Of a stretch of DNA of 64,000 bases, positions 17,624-26,527 are shown piece by piece; the stretch's first letter is position 1; each line of letters starts with the position of its first letter. Location of the stretch: positions 55,367-119,366 of the forward strand of contig NZ_LWKZ01000024.1 in NCBI RefSeq assembly GCF_001905005.1. The letters are read 5' to 3'. The DNA comes from Streptomyces sp. CB02923. GTDB taxonomy: Bacteria > Actinomycetota > Actinomycetes > Streptomycetales > Streptomycetaceae. The translations under genes were made by a program, and so were the position numbers. The notes beneath the pieces are model-generated. The model saw only the letters and a program-made list of their open reading frames with translations, made no database searches and was not told where the DNA came from.

Positions 17624-18646
17624 TCACCCGCGGTTTCCTGCGACGGTCTCACGGGCGGCGCGCAGGGACTCCTTGAGGGAGCCCATCGTGGCGAGGACGG
17701 CGGTGGGCTCGTAGCCGCAGTGCGCCATGCAGTTGGCGCAGCGCGGGTCCTTGCCGCGGCCGTACTTGTCCCAGTCGGTCTCCTCGATCAGCTGCCGGTA
17801 CGTGGGGACGTAGCCGTCGCTCATCAGGTAGCAGGGGCGCTGCCAGCCGAACAGCGAGTAGTTGGGGATCGCCCAGGCCGTGCAGGGGAAGTCCGCCTTG
17901 CCCTCCAGGAAGTCCAGGAACAGCGGGCTGTGGTTGAGCCGCCAGCGGCGGCGGTTGCCGCCCGCGAAGGCCTTCTTGAAGAGTTCCCTGGTCTGCTCGA
18001 CGCCGAGGAAGTGCTCCTGGTCGGGGGCCTTCTCGTAGGCGTAGGCGGGCGAGAGCATCATCTCGTCGACCTGGAGGTCGTCGTTGAGGAAGTTGAGCAC
18101 CTCGATGATGGTCTGCGGGGTGTCGGTGTTGAAGAAGGTGGAGTTGGTGGTGACCCGGAAGCCGCGCCGCTTGGCTTCCTTGATCGCCTCCACCGCCTCG
18201 TCGAAGACGCCCTCCTTGGCCACGGATTCGTCGTGCCGCTCACGCATGCCGTCGATGTGCACCGCGAAGGCGAAGTACCGCGAGGGGGTGAACTTGTCCA
18301 GCTTCTTGCGCAGCAGCATGGCGTTGGTGCACAGGAAGACGTATTTGCGCTTGGCCACCAGCTGCCGCACGATCTCGTCGATCTGCGGGTGCATCAGCGG
18401 CTCGCCTCCGGCGATGGAGACCATCGGCGCGCCGGACTCCAGCACCGCGCCGACCGCCTGCGCGACCGGCATCCGCTGTTTGAGCACCCCGGCCGGGTGC
18501 TGGATCTTCCCGCAGCCCTCGCACTTGAGGTTGCACGCGAAGAGCGGCTCCAGTTCCACGATCAGCGGGAACTTCTCCCGCTTGCGCACTTTCTGTTCAA
18601 AGAGATACGTACCGACCCGGATGGACTGACGGAGCGGCATGGCCAT
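17624..18646 (-). CDS. hpnH: Hopanoid biosynthesis radical SAM protein HpnH (adenosylhopane synthase)
   Basis: 340 residues. The radical SAM motif ACNLKCEGCGK supplies the C-x3-C-x2-C ligands, followed by SIAGGEPLMHP. HpnH joins a 5'-deoxyadenosyl group to diploptene to give adenosylhopane. Additional conserved cysteines lie near the C-terminus in RCANCMAHCGYEPTA, the DUF3463-type tail. I chose ATG 18646 (MAMPLRQS) because AGGAGGTGA ends 5 nt upstream; 13 further upstream codons in frame are inside hpnG. It acts before HpnG. Confidence 0.95.
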   Translation of the reverse strand: MAMPLRQSIRVGTYLFEQKVRKREKFPLIVELEPLFACNLKCEGCGKIQHPAGVLKQRMPVAQAVGAVLESGAPMVSIAGGEPLMHPQIDEIVRQLVAKRKYVFLCTNAMLLRKKLDKFTPSRYFAFAVHIDGMRERHDESVAKEGVFDEAVEAIKEAKRRGFRVTTNSTFFNTDTPQTIIEVLNFLNDDLQVDEMMLSPAYAYEKAPDQEHFLGVEQTRELFKKAFAGGNRRRWRLNHSPLFLDFLEGKADFPCTAWAIPNYSLFGWQRPCYLMSDGYVPTYRQLIEETDWDKYGRGKDPRCANCMAHCGYEPTAVLATMGSLKESLRAARETVAGNRG

Positions 18647-18651
18647 CTGGC

Positions 18652-19341
18652 TCACCTCCTGGAGAGCAGCAAAGAACGGTGCCATTCGAAAAAGACAGGA
18701 AGGATGGAGCGCAGCACACGAAAGGCTGACATTCCACCGCGTAAAGTACCGATTCGGACAAGTTCATGTTCTGGAGCGTCCACGATCACCCGGACGGCCG
18801 CAACCGGACGGCCGCCGCCACGCGTCGCGGCCTCCAGCGTCGCGGCGGACTCCATGTCCACCGCGACGGCGCCCGCGGCCCGCAGACCGGCCCGCTCCGC
18901 GCCGCGTACGACATGGTCGGAGCCGCGCAGCAGGCCGGTGTGCACCGTCACGCCACGCTCCTCCAGGGCCCGCAGCAGCGGGCCGTTGTCGGAGCAGGGC
19001 ACCTCCGGCGCGCCGGGCAGATGGCCCCGGGCCGCCTCCGCGACAACCACGTCCCCCGGCCGCATCCCCGGGACGAGACCCGCGCAGAAGCCGGTGGCGA
19101 CGACGGGCGCCCGCGCGGTGACGGAGCCGTCGCGCAGCGCGTGCGTGACGGCGTCCGACGCCGCCCGCGGCCCCATGCCCGTACGGAGCGTGACGACGGG
19201 CGCGCTCGCGCCGCTGCGGTCACCGCCGCGCAGCGCCAGCCGCTCGATGCCGAGCGCGCAGGCGACCAGCAGCGGCGGCGGCCCCTGCGGCCGGCCCCGC
19301 TGCCCGCCCCGGGCGGCGTCCCCGCTGCGCGACGTGGGCAT
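18652..19341 (-). CDS. hpnG: Hopanoid-associated phosphorylase HpnG (purine nucleoside phosphorylase-like)
   Basis: 229 residues. It is a nucleoside phosphorylase-fold enzyme: LVACALGIERLAL near the start, TGFCAGLVPGMRPGDVVVAE, and AVDMESAATLEAA with the purine-contacting M-E pair. In the hopanoid pathway HpnG removes adenine from adenosylhopane to give phosphoribosylhopane or ribosylhopane. The ATG shares its A with the shc stop (TGATG), so it is translationally coupled. The hpnH ribosome site lies inside its last codons. Confidence 0.92.
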   Translation of the reverse strand: MPTSRSGDAARGGQRGRPQGPPPLLVACALGIERLALRGGDRSGASAPVVTLRTGMGPRAASDAVTHALRDGSVTARAPVVATGFCAGLVPGMRPGDVVVAEAARGHLPGAPEVPCSDNGPLLRALEERGVTVHTGLLRGSDHVVRGAERAGLRAAGAVAVDMESAATLEAATRGGGRPVAAVRVIVDAPEHELVRIGTLRGGMSAFRVLRSILPVFFEWHRSLLLSRR

Positions 19342-21368
19342 CAGGCCCCCTGGGACGCGCCGGCCGGTCCGCCGTTGACGTAACGGCCGAGGGCCGTCAG
19401 CGGGAAGACCTGCCGGTACAGGTGATAGTTGATCGAGAAATCCCACGGGAAGCCCGTACCGGTGAAGTACGGCTCGTCCCAGGAGCCGTCGGCGCGCTGT
19501 GCGTCGGCCAGCCAGCGCACCCCGCGCGCGACCGCCGCGCTCTCCCGCTCGCCCGCCGCGAGCAGCGCCATCAGCGCCCACGCGGTCTGCGAGGCGGTCG
19601 ACTCGCCGCGGCCCGCCCACGCCTTGTCCCGGTAGGAGCGCTGGTCCTCGCCCCAGCCGCCGTCCTCGTTCTGGACGCGCTCCAGCCAGTGCACGGCGCG
19701 GCGGACCGCGGGGTGCGAGGCGGGGATGCCGGCGGCGGCCAGCGCCGGGAGCACCGAGCCGGTGCCGTAGATGTAGTTGGTGCCCCAGCGCCCGAACCAC
19801 GAGCCGTCCGGCTCCTGTTCGGCCAGCAGCCAGCGCAGGCCGCGCCGCACCCGCGCGTCGTGCGTCATGCCGAGATCGGCGGCCATCTCCACGACGTGGG
19901 CGGTGACGTCGGACGACGGCGGGTCGATGACCTCGCCGAAGTCGCAGAACGGCAGCCGGTTGGGGAACGGGCTGGTGTTGTCGGCGTCGAAGGCGCCCCA
20001 GGCCCCGTTCTTGGACTGCATCCCCAGACTCCAGCGCACGGCGCGCCGCACGGCGGCGTCGACCCGCTCCGGGTCCGGGTGCTGGATACGGCGCAGCGCG
20101 AGGACCACCTCGGCGGTGTCGTCGATGTCCGGATAGTTGTCGTTCTCGAACTCGAACGCCCAGCCGCCGGAGGGCAGTTGCGGCCTGCGGACGCTCCAGT
20201 CGCCCGGCCGGCGGATCTGTTCGGCGAGCATCCAGTCGGCCGCCTTGACCAGCTGCGGGTGGTCGGCGGGCAGGCCCGCGTCGGCGAGCGCGATGGCGGC
20301 GAGGCAGGTGTCCCAGACCGGGGACTGGCACGCCTCGATCATGCGGACCGGTGCGCCCTCCGCGTCCTCGCTCCATACGGCGAAACGGTCCAGCGACTCC
20401 AGGCCCTGGCGCAGCACCGGATGTCTGAGGTCGTACCCCAGCAGGTGCAGCGCGATGACCGAGTAGACGGCCGGCGGCTGGATGCCGCCCCAGCAGCCGT
20501 CGTTCTCCTGGCGTTCGATGATCCAGCTCGCCGCGGCCTTCATCGCCGAGCGGCGCAGCCTGCGCACGGCCACCTTCCGGTAGCCGTGCAGCCCCTTGTC
20601 CAGCCGCTGGAAAAGGCCGTCCCAGCTGGCGGCGGGCGCGAGCGGCCGCGGCGGGTTCGGGCGGGCCGGGTCGGTGTGCAGCTCGTCCAGGGCGAACGGC
20701 GCGGGCCGTACCGGGCGCAGGGCCGAGACGATCGTCAGTGCCACGATCGTCTGCCGCGCCCAGCACCCGAAGTCGTAGACGTTGAGCGGGAACCACTTCG
20801 GGAAGTAGATCAGCTCGGGCGGCAGTTCCGGCAGGTCGTCCCACTTCCACCAGCCGAACAGCGCCAGCCAGATGCGGGTGAAGACGCGGGAGGCGGCGAT
20901 GCCGCCGTGCTCGCGGATCCAGGCGGCGGCCCTGGCCATGTGGACGGCGTCCGGCTCGTCGCCGGCCAGCCGCAGGGCGACGTACGCCTCGATGGTGACG
21001 GACAGTTCGCCGGGGCCCCCGTAGAAGGAGGCCCACGTGCCGTCGGCGCGCTGTCCGCCGCGGATGTGCCGGGCCGCGGCCTCGGTGGTCCGCCGGTCGC
21101 CGATCCGCAGGAACTGCCGCAGCAGCAGGTCCTCGGCGTCCATGGTCACATTGGTTTCCAGGTCGCCCTTCCACCAGCCCGCGTCGTCCTGCACGGACAG
21201 CAGGTGATCGGTGGCGCGGGCGGCGGCCCGGCGGGCGACGGCGGCCGTGCTTCTGGGGGCTGCCGGGTCGTTCCCGGAGGTCTCGGCGGTGGTCTCGGCG
21301 GTGGCGTCGCCGGCCGAGGGGGCACGGGGCGGCAGCGCCCCGGTACTTCCGTCGGTCGTCGCTGTCAT
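19341..21368 (-). CDS. shc: Squalene-hopene cyclase
   Basis: 675 residues, within the usual 630-680. It cyclises squalene to hopene and diplopterol at the membrane. The catalytic acid motif DIDDTAE (D-x-D-D-T-A) is intact. Repeated QW motifs are visible, for example QDDAGWWKGDLE, QENDGCWGGIQP, QLPSGGWAFEF, QSKNGAWGAFD, QEPDGSWFGRWG and QNEDGGWGED. The first 40 residues are a low-complexity Ala/Thr/Ser extension. ATG 21368 has AAGGGG upstream. A 131-bp gap precedes it, the largest within the operon. Confidence 0.97.
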   Translation of the reverse strand: MTATTDGSTGALPPRAPSAGDATAETTAETSGNDPAAPRSTAAVARRAAARATDHLLSVQDDAGWWKGDLETNVTMDAEDLLLRQFLRIGDRRTTEAAARHIRGGQRADGTWASFYGGPGELSVTIEAYVALRLAGDEPDAVHMARAAAWIREHGGIAASRVFTRIWLALFGWWKWDDLPELPPELIYFPKWFPLNVYDFGCWARQTIVALTIVSALRPVRPAPFALDELHTDPARPNPPRPLAPAASWDGLFQRLDKGLHGYRKVAVRRLRRSAMKAAASWIIERQENDGCWGGIQPPAVYSVIALHLLGYDLRHPVLRQGLESLDRFAVWSEDAEGAPVRMIEACQSPVWDTCLAAIALADAGLPADHPQLVKAADWMLAEQIRRPGDWSVRRPQLPSGGWAFEFENDNYPDIDDTAEVVLALRRIQHPDPERVDAAVRRAVRWSLGMQSKNGAWGAFDADNTSPFPNRLPFCDFGEVIDPPSSDVTAHVVEMAADLGMTHDARVRRGLRWLLAEQEPDGSWFGRWGTNYIYGTGSVLPALAAAGIPASHPAVRRAVHWLERVQNEDGGWGEDQRSYRDKAWAGRGESTASQTAWALMALLAAGERESAAVARGVRWLADAQRADGSWDEPYFTGTGFPWDFSINYHLYRQVFPLTALGRYVNGGPAGASQGA

Positions 21369-21475
21369 GGTTTCCCCTTCTGCAGTGAACTCTGTGAAGC
21401 GTGCTCAGGGATTCCGTCGGCCGACGCCTGCCTCCCCTTTACCGGAGGTCGGGGGTGGGCGCCGGCCGGCGACTG

Positions 21476-21487
21476 CGATCTAGATCG
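21476..21487. promoter_or_regulatory. 12-bp palindrome in the idsA-shc gap
   Basis: CGATCTAGATCG is a perfect palindrome lying in the only sizeable gap of the hopanoid operon, 13 nt after the synthase stop. It could be an internal regulatory site for shc; there is no other evidence for that. Confidence 0.25.
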
Positions 21488-21499
21488 GTTCGATAGTGA

Positions 21500-22621
21500 T
21501 CATCTCTTTCGTACGACGACGAAGTCCGCGAGCGCGACGAACTGCGCGCGGACCGGCGCGGGCATGTCCACCTCGTCCAGTGCGGCGATGGCGGTGCTGT
21601 GCTGGCGGCGGGCCTCCTCGGTGGTCCACGCGCGGCCGCCGGCCTCCTCGATCAGGGCCGCGCGGGAGGCGAACTCCTCCTCGGTGAAGTCGGCGATCTC
21701 GTCCTCGCTCTTCTTCGCGTCCGCCGCGAGGATGCGGGCGAGCCGCTCGGAGGCGGGGTTGTCGGCCGCCAGGGCGGCTACGACCGGCAGCGACTTCTTG
21801 CGCTGGCGCAGGTCGCTCCAGGTCTGCTTGCCGGTGGCCTCCGGGTCGCCCCAGATGCCGAGCAGGTCGTCGACGGCCTGGAAGGCGAGGCCCAGGTGGT
21901 AGCCGTAGCGCTCCAGGATGTCGGCGGTACGGTCGTCGGCACCGCCGAGGACGGCGCCGATGGAGACGGCGCAGGCGAGCAGCGCGCCCGTCTTGTTGCC
22001 CTCCATCTCCAGGCACTCCTCGACGGTGACCCGCTCGCGGTGCTCGTAGGAGATGTCCTGGGCCTGGCCGTCGATGAGCTTGCGCGTGGCCACGGTGAGG
22101 CGGCGGGTGGCGCGGCCGGCCTCGACCGTGCCCAGTTCGAGCAGTATTTCGTTGGCGAGGGCAAACAGCGCGTCGCCGACGAGGATGGCCTGGGCCGGCC
22201 CGTGCACCTTCCACACCGTGTCGCGGTGGCGGCGCTGCTCGTCGCCGTCCATCAGGTCGTCGTGCAGCAGCGAGAAGTTGTGGACCAGTTCCACGGCGAC
22301 GGCGCCGGGGACGCCGACCTCCGGCGACTGCCCGGCGGCCTGCGCCGACAGCAGCGCGAGCGCGGGGCGTACGGCCTTGCCGCCGTCCCCGGACGCGGGC
22401 CGTCCCGCGGCGTCGATCCAGCCGAAGTGGTACGCGGCGACGGTGTCCATGGGAGGCGCGAGCCGGTCCACGGCGGCACGCAGCACAGGAGTGGCGAGCT
22501 GCCGCCCGCGCTCCAGCAGCGCGGTGACGCTCTCGGTGTCGATAGCTGGGGAAGCCGGATTCACGGTTTCTCCTCTGTTTCCGGTGCTCGTGCTCGTGCG
22601 AGCGCTCGTACTCGTGGTCAT
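21500..22621 (-). CDS. Polyprenyl (farnesyl/geranylgeranyl-type) diphosphate synthase
   Basis: 373 residues from ATG 22621. It elongates isoprenyl diphosphates; in this operon the expected product is farnesyl diphosphate for squalene synthesis. The first aspartate-rich motif is LLHDDLMDGDEQRR and the second is QAVDDLLGIWGD. GDALFALANE and NKTGALLA are further family motifs. The start is ambiguous: ATG 22621 gives an ATGA overlap with hpnE, while GTG 22564, 19 codons later, has AGAGGAG at ideal spacing. Chain length cannot be read with confidence. Confidence 0.93.
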   Translation of the reverse strand: MTTSTSARTSTSTGNRGETVNPASPAIDTESVTALLERGRQLATPVLRAAVDRLAPPMDTVAAYHFGWIDAAGRPASGDGGKAVRPALALLSAQAAGQSPEVGVPGAVAVELVHNFSLLHDDLMDGDEQRRHRDTVWKVHGPAQAILVGDALFALANEILLELGTVEAGRATRRLTVATRKLIDGQAQDISYEHRERVTVEECLEMEGNKTGALLACAVSIGAVLGGADDRTADILERYGYHLGLAFQAVDDLLGIWGDPEATGKQTWSDLRQRKKSLPVVAALAADNPASERLARILAADAKKSEDEIADFTEEEFASRAALIEEAGGRAWTTEEARRQHSTAIAALDEVDMPAPVRAQFVALADFVVVRKR

Positions 22622-24078
22622 GCCGTCTCCCGGGGCAGTCGGCTCTGGGAGACGCCGAGTTCGGCGAGCGCCTCGCGAGCGGCGCCGAGGCCGCTGCGAA
22701 CAGCGCTTTCCATGGTCGCGGGCCACCCGGTGGCGGTCCACGCACCGGCCAGGTACAGGCCGGGGGTCTTGGTGCGGGCGGCGGGCCGCAGCCGGCCTAC
22801 GCCCGGGGTGGGGGCGAACGTCGCGGTGCGCTCGCGGGTGACGAAGAAGTCGCGGACGCCGGCGCCGCGCGCCGCGGGCAACAGCCGCTCCAGCTCCGGC
22901 AGATACCGCGCGCGCAGCTCCGCCACCGGCCGGTCGATCTCGTCCTGCGCGGCGGACTGCGACACGGCCAGGTACTGGCTGCGGGCGCCACCGGGCAGCG
23001 CGGCGAGCCCGGAGGCCTCCGTACGGTCGAAGACCCACTGCACGGGCGAGCCGAGCGCCGCGAAGAACGGTTGCTTCAGCACCGGACGGTCGTAGACGAC
23101 GTGCAGATTCAGGATCGGGGCCGTGCCGATGTCCAGCAGCCGGTCCTGGCCGTCGAGACTGCCGTCGGGCAGCAGACCGTGGGCCTCGCGCTGCGGCAGG
23201 GCCAGCACGACCGTTCCGGCATCCAGCTGCTCGCGGCCGTGCGGCCCGTTCTCCACCGTCACCCGCCAGGTCCCGTCCTCGGCGCGGGCCAGGGCGCTCG
23301 CACGGGTGCGCAGCTCGACACGGACGCCCGCCTTCTCCAGGGCCTCGCGGGCGAGGGTGTCGTGCACCTCGCCGAGCGGCACCCGGGACCAGCCGATGTC
23401 GGCGGCGCCGTTGTCGGAGAGCAGGCCCGTCTTGAAGACCTTGGCGGCCAGGCCGAGCGAGGCGTCGGCGGCCCGCGCGTTGAGCGTCGCGACGCCGACC
23501 AGGTCCCACAGCGCCTCGACGGCGCGCGGCGACTGGCCGTGCCGGGACAGCCAGGAGGCGAAGTCGACGCCGTCCAGCGCGGGGTCCTCGGGGTCCAGCT
23601 GCTTCAGGGCCAGCGCCGCGCGGCCGACGTTCGCCCGTTCGGCGAGCGACAGGTGCGGGTAGGTGGCCAGGCTCTTCGCCAGGTGCAGCGGTACGGGCAG
23701 GGCGGTACGCCGCAGCCGCCCCAGCCGCAGGCCGTCGGCGTCCAGCACCGGTACGTCCATCCGGTCCTGGAGGGGCACCATGCCGCGGCCGCCGACCCGG
23801 CCGAGGAACCAGTCGTACGCGGTGCAGCAGCGCAGATAGACGTGCTGCCCGTTGTCGACGGTCAGCTCCCCCGCCGCGGACTCGCGGCGGAAGGAGAAGA
23901 CCAGGCCGCCCAGCCGGGGCCGCCCCTCGACGAGGGTGACGCGCTGTCCCGCGTCGGCCAGCGCCAGTGCTGCCGTGACTCCGGCGAGACCGCCCCCAAT
24001 GACCACCGCAGCCGCCCCATCGGGACGGCCTGCCTCATGTGCATCGTGCCGGTCGGGCCGCATCGTGTGCGATGTCAT
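22618..24078 (-). CDS. hpnE: Hydroxysqualene dehydroxylase HpnE (flavoprotein)
   Basis: 486 residues. The N-terminal FAD-binding motif VIGGGLAGVTAALALADAG is at about 25-43, and the C-terminal flavin motif GLYLAGAWTATGWPATMESA is present. The fold is that of amine oxidase / phytoene desaturase-like enzymes. HpnE reduces hydroxysqualene, made by HpnC and HpnD, to squalene. ATG 24078 has GGGAGGG 4 nt upstream, inside the microprotein gene, whose stop it overlaps. The stop overlaps the next start (ATGA). Confidence 0.94.
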   Translation of the reverse strand: MTSHTMRPDRHDAHEAGRPDGAAAVVIGGGLAGVTAALALADAGQRVTLVEGRPRLGGLVFSFRRESAAGELTVDNGQHVYLRCCTAYDWFLGRVGGRGMVPLQDRMDVPVLDADGLRLGRLRRTALPVPLHLAKSLATYPHLSLAERANVGRAALALKQLDPEDPALDGVDFASWLSRHGQSPRAVEALWDLVGVATLNARAADASLGLAAKVFKTGLLSDNGAADIGWSRVPLGEVHDTLAREALEKAGVRVELRTRASALARAEDGTWRVTVENGPHGREQLDAGTVVLALPQREAHGLLPDGSLDGQDRLLDIGTAPILNLHVVYDRPVLKQPFFAALGSPVQWVFDRTEASGLAALPGGARSQYLAVSQSAAQDEIDRPVAELRARYLPELERLLPAARGAGVRDFFVTRERTATFAPTPGVGRLRPAARTKTPGLYLAGAWTATGWPATMESAVRSGLGAAREALAELGVSQSRLPRETA

Positions 24079-24200
24079 TCGCCCTCCCTGATTACTGTCG
24101 TCAGGGACGCAGCGGCCCGGCGGAGGGTTGCCCGCCGCTTGGACCGCCGCAGTGGCCCTGAGCAGGGCTCGTCGGCCTCGCCCGTGTCCTGGCCCGTCAT
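24075..24200 (-). CDS. 41-residue microprotein in the hopanoid operon (DUF6380-like, tentative)
   Basis: A complete small gene lies between hpnD and hpnE. It starts MTGQDTGEADEPC and ends RRATLRRAAASLTTVIREGE. GGAGG lies 5 nt before the ATG. The ATG overlaps the hpnD stop (ATGA), and its TGA overlaps the hpnE ATG, so it is coupled on both sides. The first third is acidic. The rest is strongly basic with a short amphipathic helix, suggesting binding to a membrane surface or an acidic partner. The RRATLRRxxASLT core resembles what I recall of DUF6380, a small actinobacterial family of unknown role. The existence of the frame is firm; the function is unknown. Confidence 0.75.
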   Translation of the reverse strand: MTGQDTGEADEPCSGPLRRSKRRATLRRAAASLTTVIREGE

Positions 24201-25174
24201 CCGCGCCTCCTTACGGGCGGCCGGCCGGCCGCCCTGGCCGCCTGGCGGCGGCCGATCGCCCGCGCGTCGAAGCCCGACAGGCCGCGCACGGCCACGAACG
24301 CCTTCTCCCGGCCGGGCAGCGAGACCCGGCCGCGCAGCACGGCTTCCGGGTCCGCCGCGATCCGCGAGAGGAGGCGGTGGTAGATGCCGGCCATGGCGGC
24401 GACGCAGGCACCGCTGCGCCGGTCGAGCATCGGCAGCAGCCGGAAGCCCTGGTCGAACAGGGCGCGGGCGCGCCTGACTTCGAAGTGGACGAGTCCGGTG
24501 AAGTCCGCGCCGGGCGGCGGGACCGGACTGTGGAAGCCCACCGCGCAGCCGAACTTGGCGAGGTCGTCGGAGGGGAGATACGTACGGCCGTTTCCCGCGT
24601 CCTCGCGAACATCTCTCAGGATATTGGTCAGTTGCAGGGCCAGCCCCAGCGTATCGGCGTACTCGGCGGCGCGTGCGGTGTCCGGCGCGCCGGGTACGGT
24701 GCCGAAAACCCCCAGGGAGAGGCGTCCGATCGCCCCCGCGACGCAGCGGCAGTAGACCTTCAGGTCGTCCCAGGTCTCGTAGCTCTCGCCGCGTACGTCC
24801 ATCAGGACGCCGTCGATCAGCTCGTCGAGCCCGCCGAGCGGGATCGGGAAGCGCCGGGCGGCGTCGGACAGTGCGACCGCCACCGGGTCGGTGTCGTCCT
24901 CGTCGACCGCGCCGTCCTTGATGCGCGCGAGCAGGGTCCGGGTCTCCTCCAGCCGCTGCTGCTTGGCGGCGTCCTCCAGCGGGCCGTCGCCGATGTCGTC
25001 GACCCGGCGCGAGAAGGCGTAGAGCGCCGACATGGCCTGCCGCTTGTCGGCCGGCAACAGCCGGATGCCGTAGGCGAAGTTACGTGCCTGCTGCCCGGTC
25101 ACGGCCTCGCAGTAACGGTATGCAGCGAGCACCGGCGCGGACGCGTGTGCGATGTCCTCCACGGTCCGACTCAC
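24197..25174 (-). CDS. hpnD: Presqualene diphosphate synthase HpnD
   Basis: 325 residues. This is a squalene/phytoene synthase-family enzyme that joins two farnesyl diphosphates to presqualene diphosphate. The two aspartate-rich motifs are RRVDDIGDG (about 56-64) and LRDVREDAGNGRTYLP (about 188-203). QLTNILRDV is the typical second-motif lead-in. The GTG start overlaps the hpnC stop (GTGA). A basic tail (RRQAARAAGRPPVRRRG) ends the protein. The stop overlaps the microprotein start. Confidence 0.94.
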   Translation of the reverse strand: MSRTVEDIAHASAPVLAAYRYCEAVTGQQARNFAYGIRLLPADKRQAMSALYAFSRRVDDIGDGPLEDAAKQQRLEETRTLLARIKDGAVDEDDTDPVAVALSDAARRFPIPLGGLDELIDGVLMDVRGESYETWDDLKVYCRCVAGAIGRLSLGVFGTVPGAPDTARAAEYADTLGLALQLTNILRDVREDAGNGRTYLPSDDLAKFGCAVGFHSPVPPPGADFTGLVHFEVRRARALFDQGFRLLPMLDRRSGACVAAMAGIYHRLLSRIAADPEAVLRGRVSLPGREKAFVAVRGLSGFDARAIGRRQAARAAGRPPVRRRG

Positions 25175-26115
25175 CCCTCTCTTCGCAATGTCGCCCCCAC
25201 CTCGCGCAGCAGGCTGAGCTTGGTCGGCTTGGGCGGTCCAGGGAGTACGTCGTAATCGGCGGCCGCGACCGCCTGAAGTGCGGCGCGTCCGCCGGCGACG
25301 AAGCCGGCGAGCAGCAGCTTGAGCCTGCCGTGGACGCTACCCACCAGCGGGGTGCCTTCATTCAGCAGTTCACGGGCGCGTTCCGCCTCGTACGCGATCA
25401 GCGCGCGCACCGATGCGCCCCCTGTCGGGGCGGCGAGGTCCGCTTCCGTGACGCCGAAGCGTTTCATGTCCTCGCCGGGGAGGTAGACACGGTCCCGGCG
25501 GAGGTCCTCGGCGACGTCCTGGAGGTGCTCGACGATCTGCAGCGCGGTGCAGACCGCGTCCGAGCGCCGGACGCGCTCCGGGCTGGAGGTGCCGGTGATG
25601 CCCAGGACGAGCCGCCCGACGGGATTGGCGGACAGCTCGCAGTAGGCGAGCAGGTCGCCGTAGGCCGGGTAACGGCCGACCCGCTGGTCCTGCCGGTTGG
25701 CCTCGATCAGGCCGAGGAAGGGCTCCGGGGTCAGGCCGCAGCGGCGCACGGTGGGGCCGAGGCGGCGCATCAGGGGGTGCAGCGGTCCGGGTGCGCGGTC
25801 GCTGAAGACGCGGTACAGGTCCGCCTCCAGCGCGTCGAGCAGGGCGAACGTGTCTCCCCCGCCGTCCAGGCCGAGGCGGGCGGCGTCGCCGCCACCGGGC
25901 GCCAGGTCGCCGTCACCGATGTCGTCCACCAGGCGGGCGAAGCCGTAGACCGCCATCAGGTCCCGGCGCCAGGCGCGGGGCAGGAAGAACGGCGCCACCG
26001 GGAAGTTCTCGTGCGCGGCCTGGTCCAGGACGGTGCGCGACTGCGCGTCCCGACTGTCGTCCGGCGGCCGGCGACGGACCAGGACGTCGCGTGCCCGTGC
26101 CATCCCTCGGCTCAC
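25171..26115 (-). CDS. hpnC: Hydroxysqualene synthase HpnC
   Basis: 314 residues. This second squalene-synthase-family protein converts presqualene diphosphate to hydroxysqualene. Motifs are ARLVDDIGDGDL (about 60-71) and EHLQDVAEDLRRDRVYLP (about 195-212). ENFPVAPFFLP near the N-terminus is typical of HpnC rather than HpnD. It is the first gene of the operon. The GTG at 26115 is used here; ATG 26103 (MARARD) is also possible, and neither has a strong ribosome site. Confidence 0.93.
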   Translation of the reverse strand: MSRGMARARDVLVRRRPPDDSRDAQSRTVLDQAAHENFPVAPFFLPRAWRRDLMAVYGFARLVDDIGDGDLAPGGGDAARLGLDGGGDTFALLDALEADLYRVFSDRAPGPLHPLMRRLGPTVRRCGLTPEPFLGLIEANRQDQRVGRYPAYGDLLAYCELSANPVGRLVLGITGTSSPERVRRSDAVCTALQIVEHLQDVAEDLRRDRVYLPGEDMKRFGVTEADLAAPTGGASVRALIAYEAERARELLNEGTPLVGSVHGRLKLLLAGFVAGGRAALQAVAAADYDVLPGPPKPTKLSLLREVGATLRREG

Positions 26116-26479
26116 CGGAGGCTGCCCGGCGCGTTTCGGAGCCGGAGAGTTCCAGTAGCCATTGCCGTCACGCCTCCCGTTCTACACCGCCAAGCCAAAA
26201 CATCCCATTTCGGACACGCCGCATGGTGCGACCCGCCCGATCGGACTCCCGGTCGCCAGGACGGGTAAGCATTGCCCGACTTGTGCCACTTGTGCTGTTC
26301 AGTACCCGTACAGCTTACGCCGTACATCTCTCCGGCGTCCGAGGGGGTACCGAACCGCGAAGCAACGATCCGGTCAACATCCAATCGTCGCGAACTGTTC
26401 CCGTATCCAGCCGAGTTGACCAGCTGTTAACGATCCGAAGACCGGCACACGACCTTCCGCGGCCGGCCCGCGACGATCA
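26116..26479. other. Intergenic region upstream of the hopanoid operon
   Basis: About 360 bp without a supported gene. It is relatively AT-richer and must hold the minus-strand promoter of the hopanoid operon. TTGACC-like boxes occur on both strands (for example TTGACC at about 26416, and GGTCAA at about 26372, which reads TTGACC on the minus strand), but I could not pair one with a convincing -10 box. Confidence 0.5.
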
Positions 26480-26512
26480 ACGGCCCCCGCGAGCCGGACT
26501 CGCGGGGGCCGT
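26480..26512 (-). terminator. Strong hairpin terminator of the envelope/ABC operon
   Basis: A perfect 14-bp stem with a 5-nt loop: the arm ACGGCCCCCGCGAG pairs with CTCGCGGGGGCCGT. It begins 15 nt beyond the stop of the ABC ATPase gene on the minus strand and separates it from the hopanoid operon. No U tract is seen. Confidence 0.85.
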
Positions 26513-26527
26513 ACGGCACGCTGCGGG

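Noticed and set aside
19342..21174. Upstream extension of hpnG in frame through shc
   Set aside because: The hpnG protein begins at ATG 19341, coupled to the shc stop; the upstream part is a shifted reading of shc.
26116..26479. Short open frames on both strands in the gap before hpnC
   Set aside because: No ribosome sites, biased composition or family-like sequence; the gap is better read as promoter and terminator DNA.
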